Part shown: in pieces, positions 43,476 to 52,925 of the stretch
Position numbering within the stretch: the stretch's first letter is position 1
How the letters are laid out: every line of letters starts with the position of its first letter
Assembly (NCBI RefSeq): GCF_003591485.1
Contig: NZ_QZCF01000006.1
Coordinates: 124,001-188,000 of the forward strand
DNA from: Paenibacillus sp. 1011MAR3C5
GTDB lineage: Bacteria > Bacillota > Bacilli > Paenibacillales > Paenibacillaceae
Direction of reading: 5' to 3'
Length of the DNA: 64,000 nucleotides
Program-made: the position numbers and the translations under genes
Notes under the pieces: model-generated
Seen by the model: the letters and a program-made list of their open reading frames with translations, nothing else
What the model was told of the DNA's origin: nothing
The model's database searches: none

Positions 43476-44540
43476 TTATTCGTTCGCCGCACGCATTTGC
43501 TTGCTCCGAAGCTGTCCGCATGCCGCATCGATATCCGTGCCATGCTCCAGCCTGACGCTTACGCTAATGCCTTGCTTCTTCAGCACATCATAGAACGCGC
43601 GGATGGATTCCTGCTCGCTGCGCTGGTATTGGCTGTGCTCATCAACCGGATTATAGGGAATCAGATTGACGTTCACCAGCTTGCTCCGCTCGCGCATCAG
43701 CTCCGCCAGCTCCAACGCTTGCTCTACGCCATCATTGACATCCTTCAATAGAATATACTCAATGGTCATCCGGCGATTGGTCGTCTCCAGATAATAATCG
43801 ATCGCGTCCATCAGCTTCTCAATCGGAATGGCTTTGTTAATCTTCATAATGCGCGTACGAAGCTCATTGTTCGGCGCATGCAGGGATACCGCCAGATTGA
43901 CATTCAGATCGCTGTCAGCGAACTCCCTGATCTTGCCGGCGAGGCCGCTGGTCGACACCGTAATGTGGCGCGCACCGATTGCCAGTCCCTTATGATCCTT
44001 CACGACACGGATGAAGTCGCCCATGTGCTGGAAGTTATCGAACGGCTCACCGATACCCATGACGACTATATGGCTGACCCTTTCGCTGAGGCCTGCCGCA
44101 TCCAGATGAAGCTGCACCCGCATCAGCTGCTCCACAATCTCGCCGCTCGACAGGTCACGGCTCTTCGCGATGAGTCCGCTGGCACAGAAGCTGCACCCAA
44201 TATTGCAGCCGACCTGCGTCGTGACGCATACGGACAGACCGAACTTATGCCGCATAAGCACCGTCTCGATCAGGTTGCCGTCATACAGCTTGAACAAAAA
44301 CTTAATGGTGCCGTCCTTGGACTCCTGCTTCACATGCTCAGTCATCGTGCTCATCGCAAAGTGCTGCTTCAGCAGCGCGATGCAGTCGGCATGGACATCT
44401 GTCATCTCGTCGAAAGACACAACCCGCTTCCGGTACAGCCAGTCCCATACTTGCTGCGCCCGGAATTTGCGGTGGCCCCGCTCTTCCAGCCAGGCTGTCA
44501 ATTGATCTAAAGTTAATCCATAGATGGATGTTGTAATCAT
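43476..44540 (-). CDS. rlmN: Dual-specificity 23S rRNA/tRNA adenine C2-methyltransferase RlmN
   Basis: A 354-residue radical SAM enzyme that methylates A2503 of 23S rRNA and A37 of some tRNAs. The N-terminal accessory domain reads [35 protein letters not shown]. The 4Fe-4S site is [23 protein letters not shown] and the C-terminal methyl-carrying Cys in [13 protein letters not shown] complete the family signature. I chose the ATG at 44540 with AAGAGGAA upstream; an in-frame start 102 nt earlier has no support. It converges on the zinc-ribbon gene. Confidence 0.96.
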   Translation of the reverse strand: MITTSIYGLTLDQLTAWLEERGHRKFRAQQVWDWLYRKRVVSFDEMTDVHADCIALLKQHFAMSTMTEHVKQESKDGTIKFLFKLYDGNLIETVLMRHKFGLSVCVTTQVGCNIGCSFCASGLIAKSRDLSSGEIVEQLMRVQLHLDAAGLSERVSHIVVMGIGEPFDNFQHMGDFIRVVKDHKGLAIGARHITVSTSGLAGKIREFADSDLNVNLAVSLHAPNNELRTRIMKINKAIPIEKLMDAIDYYLETTNRRMTIEYILLKDVNDGVEQALELAELMRERSKLVNVNLIPYNPVDEHSQYQRSEQESIRAFYDVLKKQGISVSVRLEHGTDIDAACGQLRSKQMRAANE

Positions 44541-44645
44541 GATCGTTCCTCTTTCCAAAACCTCTATATTCCACGCCGGTCCTGCCTGTAGAGCGGACCC
44601 GCAGCATCCTTCTATTGTCCCAAAAATACAGGGCGAATACAAGGC

Positions 44646-45746
44646 TTACTGCGCCGCCTCCACCCGCTCAACGCGTTTCTTCATATCGGAGAAGCTAATG
44701 GCTCCCAGCATTCTCTGCTGTATGACTCCTTCTGAATCGATAATGAATGTCGCCGGAAAAGCTTTCACCCGGTACTGATCAGCCGCTTCACCTTGCATAT
44801 CGAGCGCTAAGGGGAAGCTGTAGCCGTAATCCTTCATATAACGCTCCACGCCTGCGACGCTCGCCTCCTGGCTCGTCACGTTCACCGACAAGAGCTGCAC
44901 CGACTCCCCTTGCGCGGCATAATGCTCATACAGCTTCTGCACATGAGGCATCTCCGTCTTGCATACTTTGCACCATGTCGTCCAGAAGTTGACGATGACA
45001 ATGCTCCCTTTATGCTGAGCGAGCGACAATGCTTCATCCTCCAGATTCGCAAGCTCGAATGAAGGCGCGATCTGCCCTTCTCGTGCGCCGACAGCAGTAT
45101 CCTCCCCGCTGCCGTCCAGCAGCTTCGCAATAGCGCCCGACTGAACCTGATCCTGCAGCGTGAACCCCAATAGACCGATTATGCCAAAAGCCACAATTCC
45201 CTGAGTCATCATACGCTTGGCAGCACTTCGATCCTCCGCCCAGCCTTGCCGCCATTGATCCAGACGGTCCACCCGGCGAAGCAGCACCCCTACGAATAGG
45301 GCGAGCAGCAGACCCATACTATGTCCGTAATGGAAAGCAGTCCGATCAAATAGCAATACGGCCAGCGCGTAGACGCTCACCCATCCCGATGCGAGCAGCA
45401 CTATTCTAGCCGCGGCTCCGCCTATGCCATACCTTTTGTATTTATAGCCGCACCATACGAGCGCAGCAGCCGATGCCAGCCAAAAACCGATTCGTCCGCC
45501 GCTGAAGAACAGCAGTGACATCGGATGGTTAACGACACTCATCGGATCGACTAACAGCAAGCTTCCTTTCCAAACGGCAATCCATATGATAACGGCGCTC
45601 CATGCAACCGAAATATCCTTCTCCAATTCAGCCTTATCTAAGCCCCTGCTACCGATCCGAAGAGCGAAGACGCTTATGATTCCGGCAGCCAAATAGACGA
45701 GCAGCTCCGTATTAAGCACAAGCGAGCCCAGTTGTATGTTCGTCAT
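44646..45746 (-). CDS. Membrane protein with C-terminal thioredoxin (TlpA/ResA-like) domain
   Basis: A 366-residue protein. Residues 1-215 hold about six membrane segments, including a diacylglyceryl-transferase-like SGGRIGFW stretch and a GHSMGLLLALFVGVLLRRV helix. From about 230 comes a TlpA/ResA-like thioredoxin fold (GQIAPSFELANLEDEALSLAQHKG) with the redox motif WCKVC. The domain probably faces outward and reduces or oxidises extracytoplasmic thiols. GGAGG precedes the ATG. It is monocistronic. The fusion of a polytopic N-terminus to a redoxin is typical of some Bacillales. Confidence 0.88.
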   Translation of the reverse strand: MTNIQLGSLVLNTELLVYLAAGIISVFALRIGSRGLDKAELEKDISVAWSAVIIWIAVWKGSLLLVDPMSVVNHPMSLLFFSGGRIGFWLASAAALVWCGYKYKRYGIGGAAARIVLLASGWVSVYALAVLLFDRTAFHYGHSMGLLLALFVGVLLRRVDRLDQWRQGWAEDRSAAKRMMTQGIVAFGIIGLLGFTLQDQVQSGAIAKLLDGSGEDTAVGAREGQIAPSFELANLEDEALSLAQHKGSIVIVNFWTTWCKVCKTEMPHVQKLYEHYAAQGESVQLLSVNVTSQEASVAGVERYMKDYGYSFPLALDMQGEAADQYRVKAFPATFIIDSEGVIQQRMLGAISFSDMKKRVERVEAAQ

Positions 45747-45830
45747 GCCTCCATCCGCCCTTCATCACAATTAAGATTAAGCTTCATCATATCATGATAA
45801 GCGCGGCCAGGCGAACACAGCTCTCGCTCG

Positions 45831-46868
45831 TCAGGCTGCCAGTCGCAGCTCAACGTGTGGATACATGAAGCTCTCCGCCAAGCGAAGCAGCTCCGCTTTC
45901 CCCATCTTCTTCGACTCTGACCCTACCCGGTAAATATATTGCCCGTTCGCATGTGATGGATCGATGATCGACCAGCTCACCTCCTGATAATAGCGGGTGG
46001 CGGAGAATGGAACGTCATCTCCGCTAGTATACGATGCTTTATTCCCTCTTATATTTAGCTCTTCTACTTGCGTGGAGTTCGGCACTACCCATCTCTGGTC
46101 CACTCTCTGCTCCTCCAGCGCCTCGACCGTAACCAGCAGTGTATCCCCCTGTTCATGGACATATGCCAATGTGTACAGGTTTGATGCCGGCTCGTACTTC
46201 TTCATACGCGCCCACGCTACACGCTTGCCGCTCACGGCGATCTCATCTTGCAGCTGCTCCATAATGAGAAGACCTTCGGGTCCGGCGTTGACGCTTAACG
46301 GTTCGCCTTGGAAAGCATCGCTGAATACATACCCATCAGGAAGCGTCTCCGGCACCAATACCTGTAAGCCATCCTTGCGCATCCGATTCACGACCTGCGC
46401 ATGACTCTCTTGAAGCCATAGCGAATTTTTCACGCCAAAGAGAGGATAGTTGCGATATAGAGGATGGGTAGATTCAGCCAATGCCGCAAAATAAACCATC
46501 GCCGCCTCGCCTGGCTGCAGCTCTCTCTTCACGTCCTGAAGCGACGACCATATTTCCTCAGACGCAGCCTCATCCAGCAGCATATCCTCTCCGCCCGAGA
46601 ACAGCTGAAGGCTCCACAGTCCAAGCTGATTCTGGAACAGCAGCTTCCCGCCGCCATAGGCAAAGCCGGACAGCAGTAGAATGGCGGCCAGCCAAAATGC
46701 TGTGCGTCGATGGGCAGACTTTTCACTGCCATTATGATGCCGCCCGCTCTTGCTATCTTGCGACATGTCTCTGAATGCAGCCACGACTTTAGCCGCAGGC
46801 TCCTTCGGTACAGATAAGGCACGCGACTTCCGCTTATATTCCATGCGCAGCTTTTCTTCAATGGACAT
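45831..46868 (-). CDS. Probable anti-sigma factor/ECF-associated membrane protein
   Basis: A protein of about 345 residues: a cytoplasmic N-terminal part of about 57 residues (KLRMEYKRKSRALSVPKEPAAKVVAAF), one membrane span (FWLAAILLLSGFAYGG) and an extracytoplasmic domain of about 265 residues. The start ATG at 46868 overlaps the end of the ECF sigma gene by 11 nt, with AGAGGGG upstream. This coupling is the classical sigma/anti-sigma layout. I see no canonical zinc anti-sigma motif (HxxxCxxC), so the role is inferred from position and topology. Confidence 0.7.
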   Translation of the reverse strand: MSIEEKLRMEYKRKSRALSVPKEPAAKVVAAFRDMSQDSKSGRHHNGSEKSAHRRTAFWLAAILLLSGFAYGGGKLLFQNQLGLWSLQLFSGGEDMLLDEAASEEIWSSLQDVKRELQPGEAAMVYFAALAESTHPLYRNYPLFGVKNSLWLQESHAQVVNRMRKDGLQVLVPETLPDGYVFSDAFQGEPLSVNAGPEGLLIMEQLQDEIAVSGKRVAWARMKKYEPASNLYTLAYVHEQGDTLLVTVEALEEQRVDQRWVVPNSTQVEELNIRGNKASYTSGDDVPFSATRYYQEVSWSIIDPSHANGQYIYRVGSESKKMGKAELLRLAESFMYPHVELRLAA

Positions 46869-47433
46869 ACATCGACACTCCCCTCTCATCCGCCAGCTCC
46901 CCCATGCGCAAACGCAGTTTTTTCAAGGCCGCATGATGCCTGGACTTCACGGTCCCAAGCGGCAGATCCAGCACCTCCGCAATCGTCTCCAGCGAATAGT
47001 CCTGATAATATCTAAGGACAATAACCTCCTGCAGCTTATGAGAAAGTCCCTTCACATAGGGCAGGACTTCATCCTTCTGGTTGATGGCCTCCAGCTCTGC
47101 ATCAACGGCACCCTGCTCCCTGTGCCCGACCGCCTTCGCTTTCTCCAGTAGTCTGAAATTCCTCCACACCTTCCTCTTCTGGTTCCTCACCTGACGAATA
47201 ATAAGCCCGTTAAACCAGGGAAGGAATGGCCGGCCGATATCGTATAGCGGCAAAGACCGGAATAAAGCGATATACACCTCACTCATGACGTCTTCCGCTT
47301 CCTTCTCACTTCCAACCAAATAATAGATCATACTATAGGTATGCGCGCGCGTTGCCTCGAAGAGCGATTGAAAGGCCGCTTCGTCCCCTTCGCACATACG
47401 AACCGCCCACGCCCGAAGAAGTCGTTCTTCCAT
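46858..47433 (-). CDS. ECF-family RNA polymerase sigma factor
   Basis: A 191-residue protein with sigma region 2 (THTYS-like ARAHTYSMIYYLVGSEKEAEDVMSEVYIALF and the DNA-contact stretch LPLYDIGRPFLPWFNGLIIRQVRNQKRK). Region 4 is LSHKLQEVIVLRYYQDYSLETIAEVLDLPLGTVKSR. AGGGGG precedes the ATG. It is followed by the overlapping membrane partner gene. The signal and regulon are unknown. Confidence 0.92.
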   Translation of the reverse strand: MEERLLRAWAVRMCEGDEAAFQSLFEATRAHTYSMIYYLVGSEKEAEDVMSEVYIALFRSLPLYDIGRPFLPWFNGLIIRQVRNQKRKVWRNFRLLEKAKAVGHREQGAVDAELEAINQKDEVLPYVKGLSHKLQEVIVLRYYQDYSLETIAEVLDLPLGTVKSRHHAALKKLRLRMGELADERGVSMYVH

Positions 47434-47479
47434 AGGCCTACCCCCTATCTATGTATCTTATCTATTCTCAAAGCGGCTT

Positions 47480-48000
47480 CTAGCGGGCTTCAATCACAAA
47501 AGGCACAACGAGCACTTCGCCTTTTAGTTGAAATTGTCCCCATAGCTTATAGAGGCCGGCAGCAGGGAATTCAGCATGAAACATAACGCTGCCAGAACCG
47601 CTCATCCCTTCCACCGCGTGTACATGAACATATTGCTGCGCTGTCTCATCCAATATGACGCAATGTCCGCCTGTTCCGGGGCACGGCTCCAGGTCAATCG
47701 GCCCGCCTGTATCCGCATCGCGATAAGGGAATACAAGCGTCGCCATTTCTCCGCTTCGCAGTCCCTAAAAGCTAGGATATACAGACAACTCGAACTCCAC
47801 TTGCCCCACAGTCTCCACGTAACTCTCCGCTCACAGCCAAGTCCAATATAGGGGGAGGCGACCCTTCCCCTCTTACCCATTGCTAATGGACCGTAATTTC
47901 TTTTTGATCTGGAATAAATTCGGTTACGAACAGGAAATCTCCTCCAGACGGAAGAGCAAGTTTTGTTCGGAAGATTCCGTCCTCTGTGTAATCGGGATGC
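47480..48000 (-). pseudogene. Decayed extracytoplasmic-domain gene fragment
   Basis: The minus strand reads YTEDGIFRTKLALPSGGDFL, VTEFIPDQKEITVH, then a TAG (47885-47883). QWVRGEG follows in frame, then a frameshift leads to ETVGQVEFELSVYPSF, a second TAG (47767-47765), GLRSGEMATLVFPYRDADTGGPIDLEP and a complete-looking end GLYKLWGQFQLKGEVLVVPFVIEA. Two nonsense codons and a frame shift show a dead gene. The original product was probably a secreted beta-sandwich domain protein related to copper/FixH-like auxiliary proteins, which is a weak guess. Confidence 0.75.
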
Positions 48001-48253
48001 ATCGGGATGCATCCGTATCCGATTGCGGTATACGATACCGGCCATCCAGCAAGCGGAAGCGATGAAGCCCGAATACAGAATGGCATGCCACGGTGTGAAG
48101 AGGGTCTCCAGCACATCATGACGATGAGCATCCGTCCACAAAGATACCGAGCAGCAGCCACGTTCCAAGAAAGATCGTCATATAGTGCTGTCCTAGCGTT
48201 GCCTCTGCCCGTACGACGGCGCGCTCGCGCGACACCTCGCGATTCTGCTCCAT
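48001..48253 (-). pseudogene. Decayed membrane-protein gene fragment
   Basis: It starts at ATG 48253 (GGAGGGAAGTGAATG, overlapping the upstream lipoprotein stop) as MEQNREVSRERAVVRAEATL and continues through GQHYMTIFLGTWLLLGIFVDG. It then loses frame. The next frame gives AHRHDVLETLFTPWHAILYSGF and IASACWMAGIVYRNRIRMHPD. A 10-bp tandem duplication (ATCGGGATGC at 47991-48000 and 48001-48010) causes another shift, and the sequence joins the next fragment. The original membrane protein was presumably much longer, so an internal deletion is likely. Confidence 0.75.
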
Positions 48254-48751
48254 TCACTTCCCTCCTGCTTTCATCACAAGCGCAGTTTCCACCTTCTCGT
48301 CCTTTAGTACAAATTCCAGTACGATGCCATTCTCCTTATCGTAATATCCAAGGAAGTGAAGCCCATCCTGCGTCCGTTCTGTAAAGTGCGAGCCATATTG
48401 CTGCTCCATACGGTCACGGTCGTCGCCAATGCCAATTCCTCCTGCTGTCTTGCCGCCCTGCTTGATCGAATACCCCTGCAGCTTGCCCTTATAAAAAAAG
48501 TACGCATGCCCCTCATATTCCAGCAAATCCTCGCCTTTGCTAGTGGTCCCTTCAATGACTGGCTTGCCCCGCTGTTCCCGGATCTCTGTCTGTGTCACAT
48601 CCCATCCCGATAATCCGCCCTTCTCAGCGCTAAGATCGGTGCTTGCTGCATTCGCATAAACCTCGGCCAGTTCAAAAGCCTCTCCTCCGCCGCTGCATGC
48701 CCCAAGCAGCAGGGTGAAAGCCAGTACAATCACCCGCCATTTGTTCCTCAT
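48254..48751 (-). CDS. Putative lipoprotein of unknown function
   Basis: A 165-residue protein with a signal peptide and lipobox LLGAC (residues 15-19). A small mixed domain follows (GWDVTQTEIREQRGKPVIEG, YFFYKGKLQGYSIKQGGKTAGGIGIGDDRDRMEQQYG and GLHFLGYYDKENGIVLEFVLKDEKV). The repeated GIGDDRDRMEQQYG plus 'IVLEFVL' pattern recalls SmpA/YxeA-like beta-grasp lipoproteins, at fold level only. It overlaps the decayed membrane-protein gene, so both once formed an operon. Confidence 0.75.
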   Translation of the reverse strand: MRNKWRVIVLAFTLLLGACSGGGEAFELAEVYANAASTDLSAEKGGLSGWDVTQTEIREQRGKPVIEGTTSKGEDLLEYEGHAYFFYKGKLQGYSIKQGGKTAGGIGIGDDRDRMEQQYGSHFTERTQDGLHFLGYYDKENGIVLEFVLKDEKVETALVMKAGGK

Positions 48752-48848
48752 AGACTCTCCCCCTCCATCCGCTCTTTCTCTGTATTAGCCCGATAGACGA
48801 GAAAAGGTTCGATATGGGGTATTCATAACGGAAACAAATACAACATCA

Positions 48849-48892
48849 AAAAAGCTGCCACAAGGATCGTTTCCGATCTGCTGTGACAGCTC
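48849..48892 (-). terminator. Terminator of the drug-type ABC operon
   Basis: Arms AGCTGCCACA and TGTGACAGCT (one mismatch) and an inner GATCG/CGATC helix are followed by six T on the minus strand. Confidence 0.85.
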
Positions 48893-48920
48893 TAGCTGCA
48901 AGAAGATAAGTCTTTCTACA

Positions 48921-50066
48921 CTACGTTGTTTTAAGCGCAAACTTCTTGAATCTAAGCAACGCTACCCCAAGTCCCGCAAGTCCGAAGGCGAACAGGATAA
49001 GCAGCGTCAGTCCGATGCCGCCAATATCCATCCCGCGAATCATCACATCCTGCATGCCGCGCTGCGCCCAATATTGCGGCGTGAACAAGCCAATCGTCTG
49101 CACCACCTTAGGGAGAAAATCGTACGGGAACCATAGTCCGCCTACTATCGCTCCACCCATAGCAATGACTTGAACCAAAGCAATCCCCATATTCTCGCTG
49201 CTGACAAGGAGAGCCAGCATCAGGCCGATACCCGTTGCACAAACGGCCAGACCTAGCACAATCAGGGCGATAGCAAGCGGATTGCCAAGCTGCAAGCCAT
49301 AGACAAGCCGCCCAAAGGTGAGGAGCACCGTCGACTGAATTAATACGACAAGGACATTCGGCACCCACATGCCGACGAGGTAGTGGATAGGCTTCATCGG
49401 TGTGCCTTGCAGCCGGGAGAGCATGCCCGAGCGGCGATCCTTCAGCAGGTTTTGAATCATATTAATCATAATGAAGAATACGAACATGACCGTATAGCCC
49501 GGAACAATCTGTGTAACTGTATCTGCCTTGGAGGCATTCTCCTTCACTTCTTTCACCGAAATAGCCGGCTCCATGATGGCATGGATCGCCTCTTCGCCTT
49601 GGCCCATTCCTGCCAGTATGCTGCGCAGCTTGTAGTCTTGATAGCTGGCAGATACGCTCTCCAGAAGTGCAACGACAGGCGCGACCGCTTCATCGGCCAC
49701 CGCATCCCGGTATAGCTCGATCTCAGCAGGCTGTCCCGCTGCGATCAACTCGCCATATCCTGCGGGCACAACAAGCAGATAACTGCTGGAACCGTCCCTG
49801 ATCTCCTTGATGCCTTCTTCCAAGCTGCCGCCTTCATAGGCTTCCAGCGCAAAGCCCTTAATCTCGCCTAATCGCTCCATGAACTGGCTGGATGCCTCCG
49901 AGCTGTCGGCATCGAAATATGGAATCTTATAGGTCGTGCTCCCCGCGCCGCTGAAGATGGAAGAGAAAATCACAATAAACAAGATCGGCAGCGCGAACAG
50001 CCAGAAGAAAGCTCCTTTGTCCTTTAGTGTTAATAAGATTTCCTTGCGTATGATCGTTCCAATCAT
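48921..50066 (-). CDS. ABC-2 exporter permease (YhgE/NatB-like, large extracytoplasmic loop)
   Basis: A 381-residue protein with an N-terminal span (GAFFWLFALPILFIVIFSSIF), an extracytoplasmic loop of about 150 residues and five C-terminal spans. The conserved segment LLKDRRSGMLSRLQGTPMKPIHYLVGMW is typical of ABC2_membrane_3 permeases. It works with the ATPase encoded 75 nt upstream. Substrates of this class include antibiotics and Na+. Confidence 0.88.
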   Translation of the reverse strand: MIGTIIRKEILLTLKDKGAFFWLFALPILFIVIFSSIFSGAGSTTYKIPYFDADSSEASSQFMERLGEIKGFALEAYEGGSLEEGIKEIRDGSSSYLLVVPAGYGELIAAGQPAEIELYRDAVADEAVAPVVALLESVSASYQDYKLRSILAGMGQGEEAIHAIMEPAISVKEVKENASKADTVTQIVPGYTVMFVFFIMINMIQNLLKDRRSGMLSRLQGTPMKPIHYLVGMWVPNVLVVLIQSTVLLTFGRLVYGLQLGNPLAIALIVLGLAVCATGIGLMLALLVSSENMGIALVQVIAMGGAIVGGLWFPYDFLPKVVQTIGLFTPQYWAQRGMQDVMIRGMDIGGIGLTLLILFAFGLAGLGVALLRFKKFALKTT

Positions 50067-50141
50067 GTCGATTCATCCTTCCGTGTTCTCATATCGATAG
50101 GCATGTATGCCGTTCACTTTATCGCTCTGATACCTGCTTGG

Positions 50142-51062
50142 TCAGTCTCTAAGCGTCGTCCCGGTCAGCTTCAGGAATACGTTGTCCAGCGATGGCTGCA
50201 TCAGCTCCAGCGCCTTCACTGCCACCCCTTCGCCTGCCCACTTGGCAGACAGCGCGGACAATACCGCAAGCGGATTGTCGCATTCCAGTACCCATCCACT
50301 GCCCTCAGGCGTCGCCTTGATGATGCCTTTCAGTGCCGGCGGCTCCGAGACGCCAGCCGCTTCCGCGTACACGGCCTTCACCGCATGAAGCTCCAACAGC
50401 TCCCTTAATCCGCCCTGGGATACGATCCGGCCATGATCAATAATCGCGACTTCATCGCATAAGGCTTCGACTTCTTCCATATAGTGCGTGGAGTATAAGA
50501 CGGTTACGCCTTCCCTTTGCAGCTTCTTGATCATCTCGAAGATATGATTCCGCGACTGGGGATCGATGCCGACGGTCGGCTCATCCATAATAACCAGCTT
50601 GGGCTGATGCAGCAGCGCAGCTGCAATATTAATGCGCCGTTTCATCCCGCCCGAATAGGAAGACACTTCATCGCCCGCCCGGTCCGTCAGTCCGACCGCT
50701 TCCAGCACATGCGCAATTCGCTTCTTCAGCTCGGATCCCCTTATGCCATGCATCTGCCCGAAGAAGGTCAAATTCTGCCTCCCGCTGAGCTTCTCATAGA
50801 GTGTAATATCCTGGGGCACATAACCGATCAGGCGATGGATGGAAGGCAGCTCCTTGCGGATATCCAGCCCGAACAACTCAATTGCTCCTTGATCAGCCTC
50901 GATGATGCCGGTCAGCAGCTTCATCATAGTAGACTTGCCCGCCCCATTGGGGCCCAGCAGCCCGAAGCAGCTGCCTGGCTTGACGCTCAGATCGACTCCC
51001 TTAAGCGCCTGATTGCCTCCATATCTCTTCGTCACTTGTCTGACATTCAATACATCCGTCAT
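50142..51062 (-). CDS. ABC exporter ATP-binding protein (DrrA/CcmA-type)
   Basis: A 306-residue ATPase with Walker A GPNGAGKST, signature YSGGMKRRINIAAAL, Walker B LVIMDEPTVGIDP and H-loop VLYSTHYMEE. The C-terminal DrrA-like extension ends LELMQPSLDNVFLKLTGTTLRD. It pairs with the downstream ABC-2 permease. GGGAGAAT precedes the ATG. Confidence 0.93.
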   Translation of the reverse strand: MTDVLNVRQVTKRYGGNQALKGVDLSVKPGSCFGLLGPNGAGKSTMMKLLTGIIEADQGAIELFGLDIRKELPSIHRLIGYVPQDITLYEKLSGRQNLTFFGQMHGIRGSELKKRIAHVLEAVGLTDRAGDEVSSYSGGMKRRINIAAALLHQPKLVIMDEPTVGIDPQSRNHIFEMIKKLQREGVTVLYSTHYMEEVEALCDEVAIIDHGRIVSQGGLRELLELHAVKAVYAEAAGVSEPPALKGIIKATPEGSGWVLECDNPLAVLSALSAKWAGEGVAVKALELMQPSLDNVFLKLTGTTLRD

Positions 51063-51371
51063 CTATATTCTCCCTTTCCGTAATCGCCGTTGTCATACCT
51101 GTATTATGCAAGCTTCTGCCTTTTCCCGCTACGGAATTGGGATGACCTGCAGCTAACCGTGTATCAAATGTATAAATCGATGACTGTCATTCGCCAAAAG
51201 AAGATATGGCTGACCGTCGTCCTCGCTGCGATCAAGGGACAGGGCTCTCGCGCAGGCATTCCAATACTTGCTGCAAAACGCAAACAAGGCTGTCCCCTCG
51301 TCAACTGAAATGACGATCGGGACAGCCCTATCTATACTCTCTCCTGCCTAATCTCTATACTCTATCTTGTC
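51063..51371. other. Intergenic region between ABC operon and MgtC gene
   Basis: No supported gene in these 309 bp. The right part holds the terminator of the MgtC gene. The left part should hold the promoter of the minus-strand ABC operon, but no hexamers are convincing. Confidence 0.5.
51288..51328. terminator. Hairpin after the MgtC gene
   Basis: GGCTGTCCC (51288-51296) pairs with GGGACAGCC, with an inner CGTC/GACG helix. The T-tract is weak. Confidence 0.55.
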
Positions 51372-52079
51372 CTATTCGACGCTGACGGCGACAATGCCGC
51401 CGATCCCCTTCATCACGTCCACCATTTCCTTCGGCTCTATCGATCGCGGTACAACAAGATCAAGCTGCACTTCCAGACATGGCGGCGCATCCAGCGACGG
51501 CTGTATCCGCCTAATGGTCAGCTTCTGCGTCACGATCGACCGGCTGGCCAGCTTTTCCGAGACGATGTCCAGCAGCTGCTCCTCCGCTTCCGCCTGAATC
51601 GTCAGCTTCCTGACCTTCTTGCTCTTCAGAAACCGATGCTCCATCTTGTTGAATACCCATAATGTAATGAACACGAGCACCGTTCCAGCTACCGCGCCGA
51701 TATAAAATCCCGCGCCGATCTGCAGGCCAATAGCTGCGACTACCCATAAGGAAGCCGCCGTCGTCAGTCCTGTAATCGCTTTGCCCGTGAACAGGATGGT
51801 GCCTGCTCCGAGGAAGCCAACGCCGGTAATAACGGCTGTGGCCAGCCGAGCAGGATCAATCCGCACGTTAGGCTCGCCGACAAATTCGGAGAAGCCGTAG
51901 ATGGAGAGCAGCATGACCATGGCAGAGCCGAGGCACACCAGGATATGCGTGCGAAGTCCGGCCGCATGATTGTGCTGCTCTCGCTCGAAGCCAATAAGAC
52001 CGCCAAGCAATACGGCCAGCGACAGCCGCATCAGAATCACAACATAATCTATGGCCCAGGGGTTATCCGCCACGCTCAT
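51372..52079 (-). CDS. MgtC/SapB family membrane protein
   Basis: About 235 residues: four or five N-terminal spans with the family signature LAVLLGGLIGFEREQHNHAAGLRTHILVCLGSAMVMLLS and TGVGFLGAGTILF, then a soluble ACT-like C-terminal domain from about residue 150. MgtC proteins modulate P-type ATPases or phosphate/magnesium homeostasis. I chose the ATG at 52079, overlapping the PHP gene stop (ATGA). A longer start at 52127 is possible because the ribosome binding site is unclear. Confidence 0.88.
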   Translation of the reverse strand: MSVADNPWAIDYVVILMRLSLAVLLGGLIGFEREQHNHAAGLRTHILVCLGSAMVMLLSIYGFSEFVGEPNVRIDPARLATAVITGVGFLGAGTILFTGKAITGLTTAASLWVVAAIGLQIGAGFYIGAVAGTVLVFITLWVFNKMEHRFLKSKKVRKLTIQAEAEEQLLDIVSEKLASRSIVTQKLTIRRIQPSLDAPPCLEVQLDLVVPRSIEPKEMVDVMKGIGGIVAVSVE

Positions 52080-52873
52080 CGAAGGATGGGAACCATGATT
52101 CGCTCGCGCTTGCGGAATGTAGCCCATTCCCGATAGCCGATATCGTACAAGTGCTGGCCAATGGCGGCAAAGTGCTCGCCTACGCGCTCAGGCTCATGCG
52201 CATCGGAACCGAATGTCACCTTAACCCCATAATGAAACGCGCGTTCCAGGAAGTAGCCGTCCGGCACCCAATTATGATCAGAGGAATTGATTTCGATCAC
52301 GACATCGCTATCGGCGATAGCCTTCAGCGTTATGTCAGCAGCTTCGGTGCGAAGCTCCGGATAGCCGTAGAAATAACGATTCAAGGAATCGACATGGCCC
52401 AAAATATCATATAACCCGCATTTCGCAGACTGGGCGATATAGTCATAGAATAAATTTTTCACTTCCAGCTTGCGCGCTGCGGTCAACCCTTCCCAAAACT
52501 CTGAATCATAGATGCCGATGCCGGCAAACTCATGAACGGAACCAATGACATAATCAAATGGATACGTTGCAATAACGGAACGGTACAAGTCCACATGCTG
52601 CGGCAGAAAATCCGCCTCGATGCCAAGCAATACCTCGATCTTTCCCTCGAATTCTTCCTTTAGCTGCAGCACTTCTTTGATATAAGCGGGAAACTGGCTT
52701 TTCGCCATGCTTCCCGTTAAGGAAGGGCGATCTTCCTTGGATGCAAAAAATGGCGTATGATCCGATATGCCGATCATGTCCAATCCTTGTCCGATTGCCG
52801 CTTCAATATAGTCTCTAACCGAACCTACCGCGTGTCCGCAGCGGTCGTGATGGGTATGAAAATCAAACTTCAT
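52076..52873 (-). CDS. PHP-domain phosphatase (histidinol-phosphatase HisJ-like)
   Basis: A 265-residue PHP metal-dependent phosphoesterase. Motif I is DFHTHHDRCGH, then ISDHTPF, GIEADFLP, IGSVHEF, the ILGHVDSLNRYF segment and FGSDAH. These supply the trinuclear metal ligands. HisJ-type enzymes dephosphorylate histidinol phosphate, but no his genes are adjacent, so another phosphoester is possible. The gene is coupled to the MgtC gene by a 4-nt overlap. Confidence 0.88.
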   Translation of the reverse strand: MKFDFHTHHDRCGHAVGSVRDYIEAAIGQGLDMIGISDHTPFFASKEDRPSLTGSMAKSQFPAYIKEVLQLKEEFEGKIEVLLGIEADFLPQHVDLYRSVIATYPFDYVIGSVHEFAGIGIYDSEFWEGLTAARKLEVKNLFYDYIAQSAKCGLYDILGHVDSLNRYFYGYPELRTEAADITLKAIADSDVVIEINSSDHNWVPDGYFLERAFHYGVKVTFGSDAHEPERVGEHFAAIGQHLYDIGYREWATFRKRERIMVPILR

Positions 52874-52925
52874 GAGTTACCTCCGATAAATACATGATGA
52901 AAGTTAATAGATGAATCAAACCAAA

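Noticed and set aside
12332..47885. TAG read as a sense codon (three in-frame TAGs in otherwise conserved frames)
   Set aside because: All three lie in genes that also carry frame shifts, and intact genes in the window use TAG as a normal stop. Gene decay explains it better.
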